NCBI RefSeq assembly: GCF_052113225.1
Contig: NZ_JBFRCT010000009.1
Location: forward strand, 124,001 to 188,000
DNA length: 64,000 bases
Source: Pristimantibacillus sp052113225
GTDB lineage: Bacteria > Bacillota > Bacilli > Paenibacillales > Paenibacillaceae
Direction of reading: 5' to 3'
The notes beneath the pieces were generated by a model that did no database searches, was not told where the DNA came from, and saw nothing but the letters and a program-made list of their open reading frames with translations. Positions 1 to 8,342 of the stretch are shown one piece after another. The position numbers and the translations under genes are program-made. Position 1 is the stretch's first letter; every line of letters begins with the position of its first letter.

Positions 1-1
1 A

Positions 2-595
2 GGTGTTGCGATGCGTGCGAAAGGCATGGGAGCAAACGTTGTTGTAACAGAAGTGGACGCGATTAAAGCTGTAGAGGCTTATATGGATGGCTTTACTGTA
101 CTTCCGATGAGCGAAGCGGCTAAAGTCGGCGAATTGTTCATCACTGTAACTGGCAACAAGGATTGCATCCGTGCCGAGCATTACGAAGTGATGAAAAATG
201 GTGCGATTTTGTCCAATGCAGGACACTTTGATGTGGAGTTCAACAAGCCGGAGCTTGCAGCAATGTCTACGGATATTCGTACCGTTCGCCGCAACATTGA
301 GGAGTATAAGCTGAAGGACGGCCGCAGCATTTATGTGCTGGCGGAAGGTCGCTTAGTTAACTTGGCTGCTGGTGACGGTCATCCGGCTGAGATTATGGAT
401 ACAACCTTTGCCCTTCAAGCCCTTGGCCTGAGATATGTGAACGATGAGTATGCTGCAATCGGCAAACAAGTCGTAAACGTACCTTATGCGCTTGATGAGC
501 AGGTTGCACGTTTCAAGCTGGATTCACTGAACATCAGCATCGATAAGCTGACAACTGAACAAGTTACTTATCTTGACAGCTGGAAAGAAGACTAA
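2..595 (+). CDS. ahcY: Adenosylhomocysteinase, C-terminal part (5' end outside the window)
   Basis: Hydrolyses S-adenosylhomocysteine to adenosine and homocysteine with tightly bound NAD, in the cytosolic methyl cycle. The visible part begins in frame at base 2 and covers the end of the NAD-binding domain and the C-terminal cap: MGANVVVTEVD, then VTGNKD, NAGHFDVE, and near the end the AEGRLVNLAAGDGHPAEIMD stretch typical of the family. The first ATG, at 11, is internal, because the three codons before it (Gly-Val-Ala) continue the Rossmann fold. About 198 codons are present of a protein normally 420-470 residues long. A terminator follows, so it is the last gene of its transcript. Confidence 0.93.
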   Translation, partial: GVAMRAKGMGANVVVTEVDAIKAVEAYMDGFTVLPMSEAAKVGELFITVTGNKDCIRAEHYEVMKNGAILSNAGHFDVEFNKPELAAMSTDIRTVRRNIEEYKLKDGRSIYVLAEGRLVNLAAGDGHPAEIMDTTFALQALGLRYVNDEYAAIGKQVVNVPYALDEQVARFKLDSLNISIDKLTTEQVTYLDSWKED

Positions 596-620
596 TACCT
601 ATTTTACACTTGAATATGAC

Positions 621-656
621 AAAAAAGGACGTGCCAAATGGCGCGTTCTTTTTTTT
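621..656 (+). terminator. Rho-independent terminator after ahcY
   Basis: A-run, then the stem GGACGTGCC / GGCGCGTTC (two wobble pairs, loop AAAT), then eight Ts. It lies 30 bases after the ahcY stop. Confidence 0.8.
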
Positions 657-702
657 GCGGTCATTGGACTTGCGGCAATCGCCGTACAATGAAACAAGGG
701 GT

Positions 703-835
703 ATGCTTACGAAATAAGAATTACCGCAAATGGCCCAATTAGGCCATCTTTGCAGAAATTCTTAGGAGAATGCTTACGACGTAAGAATTACCGCAAATGG
801 CCCAATTAGGCCATCTTTGCAGAAATTCTTTTTAG
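703..835. repeat. Two tandem 67-bp hairpin modules upstream of rocD
   Basis: Copy 1 is 703-769 and copy 2 is 770-835. Each starts ATGCTTACG, goes on to TAAGAATT, then carries nested inverted arms GCAAA-TGGCC-CAATTA-GGCCA-TC-TTTGC, and ends AATTCTT. AAGAATT and AATTCTT can close an outer stem around the inner hairpin. CTTAC-GAC-GTAAG is a second small palindrome at the start of copy 2. The last module runs straight into the rocD ribosome binding site (TTTTTAGGAGGG). The same architecture with different stem sequences occurs before ileS (30948-31060). Confidence 0.9.
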
Positions 836-847
836 GAGGGATAGGCT

Positions 848-2041
848 ATGAGAAGTTCCGTTGACACAATACGTCTTATGGATCGCTTCGGTGCCCGTAA
901 CTATAGTCCGCTTCCTGTCGTTATTACGCATGCTGAAGGGGTGTGGGTGGAGGATCCGGAAGGCCGCAGGTACATGGATATGCTCAGCGCATATTCGGCG
1001 TTGAATCATGGACACCGGCATCCAGCCATCATCCGTGCACTCAAGGAGCAAGCGGATAAAGTAACCCTTACTTCTAGAGCTTTCCACAGCGAGGAGTTAG
1101 GTCAGTTGTACAAGAAGCTGGCAGAGTTTACGGGCAAGTCCAAAATTCTAGCGATGAATACAGGAGCAGAAGCAGTGGAAACGGCCTTGAAGGCGGCGCG
1201 CCGCTGGGCTTACCGGGTGAAGGGCGTACCACACGGTCAGGCGGAAATTATCGTCTGTGAAGGGAACTTCCACGGCCGGACCATAACCATCACTTCTTTC
1301 TCCTCGGAAGCGCAATACCGTGCAGGATTTGGTCCTTTTACACCTGGATTCAAAATTATTCCGTACGGTGACGCTGAAGCACTTGAGAATGCGATCACGC
1401 CGCATACTGCAGCTTTTCTTGTAGAGCCGATCCAAGGAGAAGCTGGCGTTATCGTTCCGCCTGACGGCTATTTGAAGCAGGCCTTTGAGCTGTGCAGACA
1501 GCAAAACGTTTTGTTTATTGCTGATGAGATCCAGACCGGCTTTGGCAGAACGGGCAAACGCTTTGCCTGCGATTGGGAGGATGTTATTCCCGATATGTAC
1601 ATTCTTGGCAAAGCACTTGGCGGCGGAGTCCTGCCTATATCGGCCGTTGCGGCTGGTGATGATGTGCTTGGGCTATTCGAGCCCGGCTCTCATGGTTCAA
1701 CCTTTGGTGGTAATCCACTCGCTTGTGCAGTTGCGCTTGCCGCGCTGAAGGTCATGGAGGATGAGAAGCTGGCTGAGCGCTCCGAACAGCTCGGACAATA
1801 TTTTAAGCAATGCCTGGAAGCGATAAGCCATGAAGATATTATCGAAGTGAGGGGAAAAGGGTTATTTATTGGCATGCAGCTGTCAGTGCAGGCGAGGGCT
1901 TATTGTGAAGCGCTGTTCCAGATCGGGCTGTTATGCAAGGAGACTCATGAGACGGCGATCCGCTTCGCCCCGCCGTTAATTATTTCGAAGGAGGAGCTCG
2001 ACTGGGCGCTGGAGCGAATTAAGGAAGTGTTTCAAATATGA
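848..2041 (+). CDS. rocD: Ornithine aminotransferase
   Basis: PLP-dependent transfer of the delta-amino group of ornithine to 2-oxoglutarate, giving glutamate semialdehyde, in arginine and ornithine catabolism. 397 residues, the usual length. Class-III aminotransferase signatures are present: NHGHRHP, the MNTGAEAVETA turn, the FIADEIQTGFGRTG stretch, and the PLP lysine at about residue 255 in ILGKALGGG. The ATG at 848 has a strong site (TTTTTAGGAGGG) seven bases upstream, which is also the 3' edge of the tandem hairpin module. The stop overlaps the rocF start (ATGA), so the two genes are translationally coupled. A weak TACAAT at 685 could be a -10. No clear RocR or AhrC site was identified. 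Confidence 0.94.
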   Translation: MRSSVDTIRLMDRFGARNYSPLPVVITHAEGVWVEDPEGRRYMDMLSAYSALNHGHRHPAIIRALKEQADKVTLTSRAFHSEELGQLYKKLAEFTGKSKILAMNTGAEAVETALKAARRWAYRVKGVPHGQAEIIVCEGNFHGRTITITSFSSEAQYRAGFGPFTPGFKIIPYGDAEALENAITPHTAAFLVEPIQGEAGVIVPPDGYLKQAFELCRQQNVLFIADEIQTGFGRTGKRFACDWEDVIPDMYILGKALGGGVLPISAVAAGDDVLGLFEPGSHGSTFGGNPLACAVALAALKVMEDEKLAERSEQLGQYFKQCLEAISHEDIIEVRGKGLFIGMQLSVQARAYCEALFQIGLLCKETHETAIRFAPPLIISKEELDWALERIKEVFQI

Positions 2042-2940
2042 AGACACCTCCGCGGATCGCGTTGTTGTCGGTTCCTTTTGGCCTTGGTGCCGGAAACCCC
2101 GGAAGTGAACTTGCTCCCCGCCATCTCCTTCATCTTGGTCTTTTACAGAGTTTGCAGCAGTTGGGATGCCATATTGACGAGCAGAAGGATATTGGAGAAG
2201 CCGGTATTCAAATACCATCCATTCAGCTGCCTATGAAGCATTCGGCAGAAGTCATTGCAACAGGGACAGCGCTCGCTGGAGAAGTATATACGGTTGTTTC
2301 AGCCGGTCAATTTCCTTTTGTACTTGGTGGAGACCACAGCCTTGCAATGGGTACATTAGCAGGATTATCTGCATATTACCCGAGGCTTGGCGTCATATGG
2401 ATCGATGCGCATGCTGATATGAACACAGAATCAACTAGCCCTTCCGGCAATATGCACGGCATTCCGCTTGCTGTCGCTCAAGGAAGGGCACAGCTGTCTT
2501 TATCGCATTTGTGGCCTGGAGCGGGCATTGTTTCCCCAGCCAATATTGTTCTGGTTGGAGCTCGTGATCTGGATCCAGCGGAAGAGGTACTCATTCATTC
2601 TGCAGGTATTGCTTGTTTCGGCATAGCGGATATCCGCAAACTTGGCATCGATGCGGTTATTGCTAAAGCGATTAGACTAGCTGGGGCAAATACAGACGGT
2701 ATTCATCTCAGCTTTGATATCGATAGTGTTGATCCGACTGAAGCACCAGGGACCGGAACTCCGGTACAAGGTGGATTATCTTCGGAGGAAGCGAGGATAG
2801 CCCTTCGCCAGCTTGGTCTGTCTGCAAGACTAACATCTGCTGAATTCGTAGAGGTGAATCCGCTGCTGGACCGCGCAGATCAGACAGCGAAGCTAGCGGT
2901 GGAGCTAATTGAAGTATTATTGAGCAACTTAAGGAATTAA
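2038..2940 (+). CDS. rocF: Arginase
   Basis: Hydrolyses arginine to ornithine and urea at a binuclear manganese centre, so it feeds RocD directly. 300 residues, normal for bacterial arginases. Metal ligands are all visible: His at about 100 in GGDHS, DAHAD at 123-127, and SFDIDSVDP with Asp 227 and 229. Upstream, VPFGLGAGNPGSELAP is the usual N-terminal strand and loop. The start ATG overlaps the rocD stop by four bases. No gene for pyrroline-carboxylate dehydrogenase or an arginine permease follows, so the rest of the pathway lies elsewhere. Confidence 0.94.
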   Translation: MKTPPRIALLSVPFGLGAGNPGSELAPRHLLHLGLLQSLQQLGCHIDEQKDIGEAGIQIPSIQLPMKHSAEVIATGTALAGEVYTVVSAGQFPFVLGGDHSLAMGTLAGLSAYYPRLGVIWIDAHADMNTESTSPSGNMHGIPLAVAQGRAQLSLSHLWPGAGIVSPANIVLVGARDLDPAEEVLIHSAGIACFGIADIRKLGIDAVIAKAIRLAGANTDGIHLSFDIDSVDPTEAPGTGTPVQGGLSSEEARIALRQLGLSARLTSAEFVEVNPLLDRADQTAKLAVELIEVLLSNLRN

Positions 2941-3018
2941 CCGCTATTTACTCCCTTTTGCAACATTACCAAATATTGAGCGTCTAGAACGGTGGACGAC
3001 AAAAAAGGGGGAGTAAAG

Positions 3019-4068
3019 ATGCGTAAAATAACAAAATGGTATACGTTCTTGCTCATGATTATGGTTGTTGCACTTATTCTAGGAGGATGTTCAAGTTCGA
3101 ATGGCAGCAGTAATAGTGACAGCGCTACTTCAAGTTCGAATGGCGCTGCCGCAGCAGCAGACAGTATTGTAAGCCAATCGGTAGCCACGGAAAACAGCGT
3201 AAGCAGCTCCTCGGCAGAGGCGCCGGCTGTTGCTGTAGCAGGAGAAGCTGGCAGCGGTTCAATCGGGGAGATCGCAGCGGAAGGCACCGGAACCGCCATG
3301 AATCAGAAGCTGATTTATAAAGCGAATCTGACAATAGAAGCCGTCGATTATGATAAGGCGGCAACGGCGCTCCGGAATGCGATACATCAATCTGAGGGCT
3401 ACATTTTAAAGTTCCAAGACGGGCAGTACAATGGGGAGAAGAGCTCTACTTATACCATTAAAGTTCCCGCTGCCGGGTTTATGGCGTTCATAGACCGGCT
3501 GGATGGCATCGAGCATAAAAAGTTTGAGCGACAGATCAGCGGAACGGATGTGACGGAAGAGTATGTGGATCTTCAATCACGACTGACAGCTCAGCAGGTG
3601 GTGGAGGAACGGCTTCTTGCCTTTATGGATAAAGCAACTAAGGCAGATGATCTGGTTAAGTTTTCTGAGCAGTTATCCACGGTACAGGAAAATATTGAAC
3701 GGCTGAAGGGCCGGATCCGCTATTTGGATAGCAACGTTTCTTATTCAACAATCGAGCTGAGATTGTATCAACCGGATGCGAAGGCAGAGACGAAAGATAA
3801 GGAAGATGGCATCGGGGATAAAATGTCCGAAGCAATCAATGACAGTGTCGACGCTATGATCAGCGTTCTGCAGGGTCTGCTTATCTTCATTGCAGGCGCA
3901 TTGCCAATTCTGTTGCTGCTGTTTATTATCGGCGTTCCTATTTATTGGCTGCGTGGAAGAAGCCGGGCAAGAAACAAATCCATGCCTTCTATCCCGCCGC
4001 AAACTCTTGTAACTCCTCCAGTTAAAGAAGAAACCGAGGAGGATGACCCGAATCATCCAAATGGTTAA
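3019..4068 (+). CDS. DUF4349-family lipoprotein with C-terminal membrane anchor
   Basis: 349 residues from the ATG at 3019, which sits seven bases after AGGGGGAG; an in-frame GTG at 2992 has no such site. Residues 5-27 form a signal peptide ending in a lipobox (LGGC). A Ser/Ala-rich linker follows, then the DUF4349 core from about residue 100 (KLIYKANLTIEA, EGYI, GTDVTEEYVDL), which includes a coiled-coil stretch around 200-230. A hydrophobic segment (IFIAGALPILLLLFIIGVPI) follows and then a basic cytoplasmic tail. So it is probably anchored at both ends on the outer face of the membrane. The family's biochemical function is not known to me. A terminator follows. Confidence 0.85.
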   Translation: MRKITKWYTFLLMIMVVALILGGCSSSNGSSNSDSATSSSNGAAAAADSIVSQSVATENSVSSSSAEAPAVAVAGEAGSGSIGEIAAEGTGTAMNQKLIYKANLTIEAVDYDKAATALRNAIHQSEGYILKFQDGQYNGEKSSTYTIKVPAAGFMAFIDRLDGIEHKKFERQISGTDVTEEYVDLQSRLTAQQVVEERLLAFMDKATKADDLVKFSEQLSTVQENIERLKGRIRYLDSNVSYSTIELRLYQPDAKAETKDKEDGIGDKMSEAINDSVDAMISVLQGLLIFIAGALPILLLLFIIGVPIYWLRGRSRARNKSMPSIPPQTLVTPPVKEETEEDDPNHPNG

Positions 4069-4088
4069 TCATATGAATTAATTTTATT

Positions 4089-4120
4089 AAAAATCCTGCT
4101 CATTGAGCAGGATTTTTATT
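4089..4120 (+). terminator. Terminator after the DUF4349 gene
   Basis: Perfect stem AAATCCTGCTC / GAGCAGGATTT with a three-base loop, followed by T-rich sequence. It separates the upstream genes from mraZ. Confidence 0.88.
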
Positions 4121-4146
4121 TTAGGTGGCGAACTACTGTATCTTAG

Positions 4147-4191
4147 TGGGAGAATGTGGTGCAAAGTGGGGGAATCGGGGGAAGGGGTGGG
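4147..4191 (+). promoter_or_regulatory. MraZ operator: TGGGN repeats every 10 bp
   Basis: TGGGA at 4147, TGGTG at 4157 and TGGGG at 4167 are spaced exactly 10 bases apart. A degenerate GGGGG at 4177 continues the phase, and TGGG follows at 4188. MraZ is known in other bacteria to bind direct TGGGN repeats with 5-base spacers upstream of its own gene, so this is very likely the autoregulatory operator of the dcw cluster. It lies 9-53 bases before the mraZ ATG. A candidate -10 (TATCTT, 4139-4144) is just upstream, and I see no good -35. Confidence 0.82.
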
Positions 4192-4199
4192 TCAATCTC

Positions 4200-4637
4200 A
4201 TGTTTATGGGTGAATATCAACATACCATTGATGAGAAGGGCCGTATTATAATTCCTTCTAAGTTTCGTGACTCGCTTGGTACCAGCTTTATCGCAACCCG
4301 CGGATTGGATAATTGCTTGTTTGTTTACCCGATGAGTGAGTGGGCTGTGCTTGAGCAGAAGCTTAAGTCGCTGCCACTGATGAAATCGGATGCCCGTGCG
4401 TTTACCCGGTTTTTCTTTTCCGGAGCTACGGAATGTGAGCTGGATAAACAGGGAAGGGTAAACATACCAGCCCACCTTCGCGAATATGCGAAGCTGGACA
4501 AGGATTGCATGGTGCTTGGTGTTTCCAGCCGAGTTGAGATTTGGAGCAAATCGACATGGGAAGGCTACTATGAGCAGTCCGAGCAGGCGTTCAATGAGAT
4601 CGCGGAGAAATTGGTCGATTTCGACTTCAACTTCTAG
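4200..4637 (+). CDS. mraZ: Transcriptional regulator MraZ
   Basis: DNA-binding autorepressor of the division and cell-wall cluster, a ring-forming protein with two AbrB-like swapped-hairpin repeats. 145 residues from the ATG at 4200. The first repeat begins MFMGEYQHTIDEKGRI-IIPSKFR and the second is at about residues 80-100 (ATECELDKQGRVNIPAHLR), each with the family's D-x-x-GR-hydrophobic-x-(I/V)P signature. An in-frame GTG at 4125 would add 25 residues, but that stretch is the operator and lacks family similarity, so I reject it. GGAAGGGG at 4179-4187 precedes the ATG. Confidence 0.95.
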   Translation: MFMGEYQHTIDEKGRIIIPSKFRDSLGTSFIATRGLDNCLFVYPMSEWAVLEQKLKSLPLMKSDARAFTRFFFSGATECELDKQGRVNIPAHLREYAKLDKDCMVLGVSSRVEIWSKSTWEGYYEQSEQAFNEIAEKLVDFDFNF

Positions 4638-4667
4638 AGTAAGCAACAAGAATGGGAGGATGTTAGC

Positions 4668-5618
4668 GTGTTTCAGCATATTACAGTGCTTTTGGAAGAG
4701 GCGGTTGACGGACTGGCAATCAAGCCAGGCGGCATATACGTCGACTGTACGCTTGGCGGCGCAGGCCATAGTGAACGGATTGTGTCCCAGCTGAGCGATG
4801 GAGGGCGTTTAATCGCATTTGACCAGGATGATGCAGCGCTGGAGAACGCACGCGTAAGGCTTGCTCCCTATATGGATAGAGTAACGCTAGTCAAAAGCAA
4901 TTTTCGCTATTTGGAAGAAATGCTGCTCACGTGTGATGTTCCTACGGTAGACGGTGTTCCTCAGGTAGACGGTATTCTGTTTGACCTTGGTGTTTCCAGT
5001 CCACAGCTTGATGAAGCGGAACGTGGCTTTAGCTACAATCATGATGCACCGCTTGATATGAGGATGGATCAGGGAGGCGCATTAACGGCTTACGATATCG
5101 TCAACAGCTGGGAAGAACGGGAGATTTCTCGGATCCTGCATATTTATGGGGAAGAGAAGTTCGCAAGATCGATCGCGCGTAAAATTATTCAAGCTCGAGA
5201 GAATGCGCCGGTGGAGTCTACAGGCGAGCTTGCGGAACTGATCAAGTCCGGTATACCAGCAGCAGCAAGAAGAACAGGCGGCCATCCTGCCAAACGTTCG
5301 TTCCAAGCGCTTCGTATTGCAGTGAATGATGAGCTTCGTGCAGAAGAAGTTGCGTTAGAGCAGGCAGTCAAATGTGTTCGTCCTGGTGGCAGAGTATCTG
5401 TCATTACGTTCCATTCGTTAGAGGATCGCATCTGCAAGCAATTATTTGCGAGTTATCTTGAAAAATGCACTTGTCCGCCGGATTTTCCAAAATGTGTATG
5501 CGGTGGCACAGGACAGCTTCGGTTAGTGAACCGCAAGCCGATTGTTCCGAGCGAGCAGGAGTTAGAAGTTAATCCGCGCTCTCGTTCGGCCAAGCTGCGT
5601 GTCGCAGAAAAATTGTAG
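4668..5618 (+). CDS. rsmH: 16S rRNA (cytosine(1402)-N4)-methyltransferase
   Basis: Methylates N4 of C1402 in the 16S rRNA decoding centre using SAM. 316 residues, GTG start ten bases after GGGAGG. Family motifs: HITVLLEEAVDGL at the N terminus, the SAM-binding VDCTLGGAGHS, ILFDLGVSSPQLDEAERGFSY, and the C-terminal VITFHSLEDR and RSRSAKLR. Also known as mraW, and always second in this cluster. Its stop lies 20 bases before the ftsL start. Confidence 0.97.
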   Translation: MFQHITVLLEEAVDGLAIKPGGIYVDCTLGGAGHSERIVSQLSDGGRLIAFDQDDAALENARVRLAPYMDRVTLVKSNFRYLEEMLLTCDVPTVDGVPQVDGILFDLGVSSPQLDEAERGFSYNHDAPLDMRMDQGGALTAYDIVNSWEEREISRILHIYGEEKFARSIARKIIQARENAPVESTGELAELIKSGIPAAARRTGGHPAKRSFQALRIAVNDELRAEEVALEQAVKCVRPGGRVSVITFHSLEDRICKQLFASYLEKCTCPPDFPKCVCGGTGQLRLVNRKPIVPSEQELEVNPRSRSAKLRVAEKL

Positions 5619-5637
5619 GTTAGAGGGGGTTCTTTCA

Positions 5638-6024
5638 TTGGCTTATATTAATGGCAATTTGGCGATGCAGCCAAAGCGCAAGCCGGATCAACGGCCAGTC
5701 ATCCGTGAGACGAAACGGATCGTTGTAAAGCGCAAGTCGATTCCACTACAGGAAAAGCTGCTTTACATGTTCACCGTTGTTTTTTGTGTAATCGTGCTTG
5801 GTGTAATTGTGAACCAATATGCCAAAAATTACGATATGCGCGTGCAAATCAAGCAAATGAACAATCAATACGCAGCTATGAATATTGATATGAAAGAATT
5901 ACAGAAGCAAGTAGAGATGCTGGGCGATCCGGAGCGCATTCGCATGATGGCCGAAACGCAAGGTATGGCCAGCACTGAGCAGCCTGACATCATGGTAAAA
6001 ACGCAGCAAGATAAGACCGAATAG
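5638..6024 (+). CDS. ftsL: Cell division protein FtsL
   Basis: Single-pass divisome protein that forms a coiled-coil complex with DivIC/FtsB and DivIB at midcell. 128 residues with a TTG start at 5638, chosen because AGAGGGGG lies 8 bases upstream; longer in-frame starts would fall inside rsmH. Topology is as expected: a basic cytoplasmic tail, a membrane helix at about residues 41-59 (LLYMFTVVFCVIVLGVIV), then an extracytoplasmic coiled coil (MKELQKQVEMLGDPERIRMMA). Sequence similarity within the family is low, so the call leans on topology and position. Confidence 0.88.
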   Translation: MAYINGNLAMQPKRKPDQRPVIRETKRIVVKRKSIPLQEKLLYMFTVVFCVIVLGVIVNQYAKNYDMRVQIKQMNNQYAAMNIDMKELQKQVEMLGDPERIRMMAETQGMASTEQPDIMVKTQQDKTE

Positions 6025-6033
6025 GTGACGACC

Positions 6034-8241
6034 ATGATAAAACGAATTAAGCTTCGTACGTTGTTGTTTGGAGGGATAATGACCCTCCTTTTTGTTGTTT
6101 TAATCGGCAGAATCTATTGGGTACAAGTAGTCAAAGGTGACTTTTGGTATGAGAAGGCCAAGACGAGGTGGGCAGCGGAAGAGAAACTCATAGCTAAGAG
6201 GGGCTCAATTACTGATAGAGACGGCAACATGTTCGCTATGGATTCCATTGCTTATGATGTATCGGTTAATCCGGCTATGATTCATTCCTTGAATATTGCA
6301 GATGAAGTAGCGGAAGGATTGCATAAGATACTCGGAAAGTCAGAAGCTGATCTGCTTAAGCTGGTGACCGCGCAAAAGGATAACGGCGATTACTATCAAC
6401 AGCGGGAGATTCACGAGGAAGGCTGGAAGATTGATAAGGCGCTGGCTGATAAAATCGTTGAGTTCGAAGACGAGTTGAAGAAAAAATACAATAAAAAAGA
6501 CATTGGCATCATCATAACCAATGATCAGAAGCGTTATTATCCTCGTAATGCAAAGGCTTCCCAGTTACTTGGTTATGTGACAAAGGAAGGCGAAGCCAAA
6601 ACCGGTATTGAAGCCTTCTTCGATGATAAATTGAGAGGCATTGACGGGGAGCTTAAGTATGAGAAGGACGGCAAGCGTGTTCAGCTCGCGAAAGGCGATG
6701 TAGAATACCAGCCGGCTAAGGATGGACAAGACATTGCATTGACGATCGACATGGATATTCAGGATTATGTCGAGAAAGCACTTCAAGACATTGATGATAA
6801 ATACCATCCGAAGAGCATTACAGCAATTGCGGCCGATCCAAATACGATGGAAATCCTGGCAATGGCCAATTATCCGACATTTGATCCGAATACTTATTGG
6901 GACAGCAATTATGAGAATGCTTATAATCATGCGATCAAATCTCTGTATGAGCCGGGATCTACCTTCAAGATTGTGACGCTTGCTGCTGCGGTGCAGGAGG
7001 GTATCTTTAATCCAAATGCGACGTATCATTCTGGTTCAATTGCCGTTCCGGGGACGCCGGTACGGGATATCAACAAGGTTGGCTGGGGTACGATTACTTA
7101 TCTGGAAGGCCTGAAGCGTTCCAGTAACGTTGCCTTCGTAAAGCTGGGCTGGGAACAGCTGGGCGGCGAGAAGCTGCTCGATTATATTAATCGGTTTGGA
7201 TTTGGTAAAAAGACGGGGATCGAGCTTGGCGGAGAATCTGCAGGTGCAATTAATGTTAATTTATCCATTCCGTCTGATATTGCCCGGGCATCTTTTGGTC
7301 AAGGTAAAGTACAGGTTACGGCGCTTCAGCAGGTTGCGGCTGTAGCTGCAGTGGCAAATGGCGGTAAACTAATGGAGCCGCATATTGTCAAGCAGATCTA
7401 TGATCCGAATACGCAAACCACGGTGAAGACCGAGCCAAAGATTATTAATAACAATGTTATTTCCAAGGATACCTCGAAGAAGGTTGGCGAATACCTCGAG
7501 CAGGTTGTATCGGACCAAGAAATTGGTACGGGTCGCAACGCTTACATCGAAGGTTACCGGGTAGCAGGTAAGACAGGTACAGCGCAAAAGGTAATCAACG
7601 GCAAATATTCTTCAGATAAGTTCGTTGTATCTTTTATCGGATACGCGCCTGTTGAAAATCCGAAGATTGTCCTTTATATCGTAGTTGACGAACCAAACGA
7701 TTCTACAGTTGGTGGTGGTGCAGTAGCAGCTCCAGCCTTCAAGGATATTGTATATAAAAGCTTGAAGCATATGGGTATCGCACCTGAGATTCAAGGTGCC
7801 GACGACGAGAAGAAAGAAGTAACCGTTACTGTACCGGCACTCGCCAAACTGACCGTATCTGCAGCGAAGTCCCAGTTGAAGTCACGCAGTCTTAATGTTG
7901 AGGTTGTTGGCAGCGGCAAAACGGTCATCCAGCAAGTACCTGCATCAGGAGCTTCTGTTCATCCTGCCCAGAAGGTTTATTTGATAACCGAGCAGCGGGA
8001 CAAGCTCAAGATACCGGATATGACGGGCATCTCCTTGCGGGATGCGCTGGAAATCGCTTCTGTGCTTGACATTCGTGTAACGGCGGAAGGCGAAGGATAT
8101 GTCGTAAGCCAAAAGCAGGTTACGAAAAATGGCGAACGGCTTCTTCAGCTTACTTTGTCTCCTGAATTACAGCAGGCATCAGGACAAGATTCTGCTGCTA
8201 ATGCAGATGAATCCAAGGTAGATACAACAAATACGCAGTAA
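6034..8241 (+). CDS. pbpB: Penicillin-binding protein 2B-type transpeptidase with two PASTA domains
   Basis: Septal class B PBP, the transpeptidase of the divisome. 735 residues from the ATG at 6034, five bases after AGGTGA; GTG at 6025 is the alternative. N-terminal membrane helix at about residues 8-28, then the dimerisation domain with RGSITDRDGN. The transpeptidase domain has the catalytic serine at about 309 in STFK, SSN at 363-365 and KTGT from 513. Two C-terminal PASTA repeats follow (about 603-660 and 660-715). It starts right after the ftsL stop, as in the classic gene order. Confidence 0.94.
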   Translation: MIKRIKLRTLLFGGIMTLLFVVLIGRIYWVQVVKGDFWYEKAKTRWAAEEKLIAKRGSITDRDGNMFAMDSIAYDVSVNPAMIHSLNIADEVAEGLHKILGKSEADLLKLVTAQKDNGDYYQQREIHEEGWKIDKALADKIVEFEDELKKKYNKKDIGIIITNDQKRYYPRNAKASQLLGYVTKEGEAKTGIEAFFDDKLRGIDGELKYEKDGKRVQLAKGDVEYQPAKDGQDIALTIDMDIQDYVEKALQDIDDKYHPKSITAIAADPNTMEILAMANYPTFDPNTYWDSNYENAYNHAIKSLYEPGSTFKIVTLAAAVQEGIFNPNATYHSGSIAVPGTPVRDINKVGWGTITYLEGLKRSSNVAFVKLGWEQLGGEKLLDYINRFGFGKKTGIELGGESAGAINVNLSIPSDIARASFGQGKVQVTALQQVAAVAAVANGGKLMEPHIVKQIYDPNTQTTVKTEPKIINNNVISKDTSKKVGEYLEQVVSDQEIGTGRNAYIEGYRVAGKTGTAQKVINGKYSSDKFVVSFIGYAPVENPKIVLYIVVDEPNDSTVGGGAVAAPAFKDIVYKSLKHMGIAPEIQGADDEKKEVTVTVPALAKLTVSAAKSQLKSRSLNVEVVGSGKTVIQQVPASGASVHPAQKVYLITEQRDKLKIPDMTGISLRDALEIASVLDIRVTAEGEGYVVSQKQVTKNGERLLQLTLSPELQQASGQDSAANADESKVDTTNTQ

Positions 8242-8268
8242 TCAAGCAACAGCTTGTTCTATCCACCC

Positions 8269-8339
8269 CTTGTCCCTCATAAGTTGGGAATGAGCGTCAG
8301 CGTACGCTCTGCCGAAGGATGAGGCGGAGGGGGACAAAG
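8269..8339 (+). promoter_or_regulatory. Hairpin that can cover the spoVD ribosome binding site
   Basis: CTTGTCCC (8269-8276) can pair with GGGACAAAG (8331-8339, one bulged A), enclosing a second perfect hairpin GAGCGT-CAGCGT-ACGCTC (8292-8309). The distal arm overlaps the GGAGGGGG at 8326-8333. No T-run follows, so it is not a terminator. A role in limiting spoVD translation is inference. Confidence 0.45.
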
Positions 8340-8342
8340 GAT

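Noticed and set aside
703..835. Possible CRISPR-like array in the rocD repeat (and at 30948, 10277)
   Set aside because: Only two to three units with no unique spacers; units are contiguous palindromic modules and no cas genes are present.
4122..4134. 13-bp identity TAGGTGGCGAACT shared with 37036-37048
   Set aside because: Matches of this length are expected by chance in 64 kb and the surroundings do not match.
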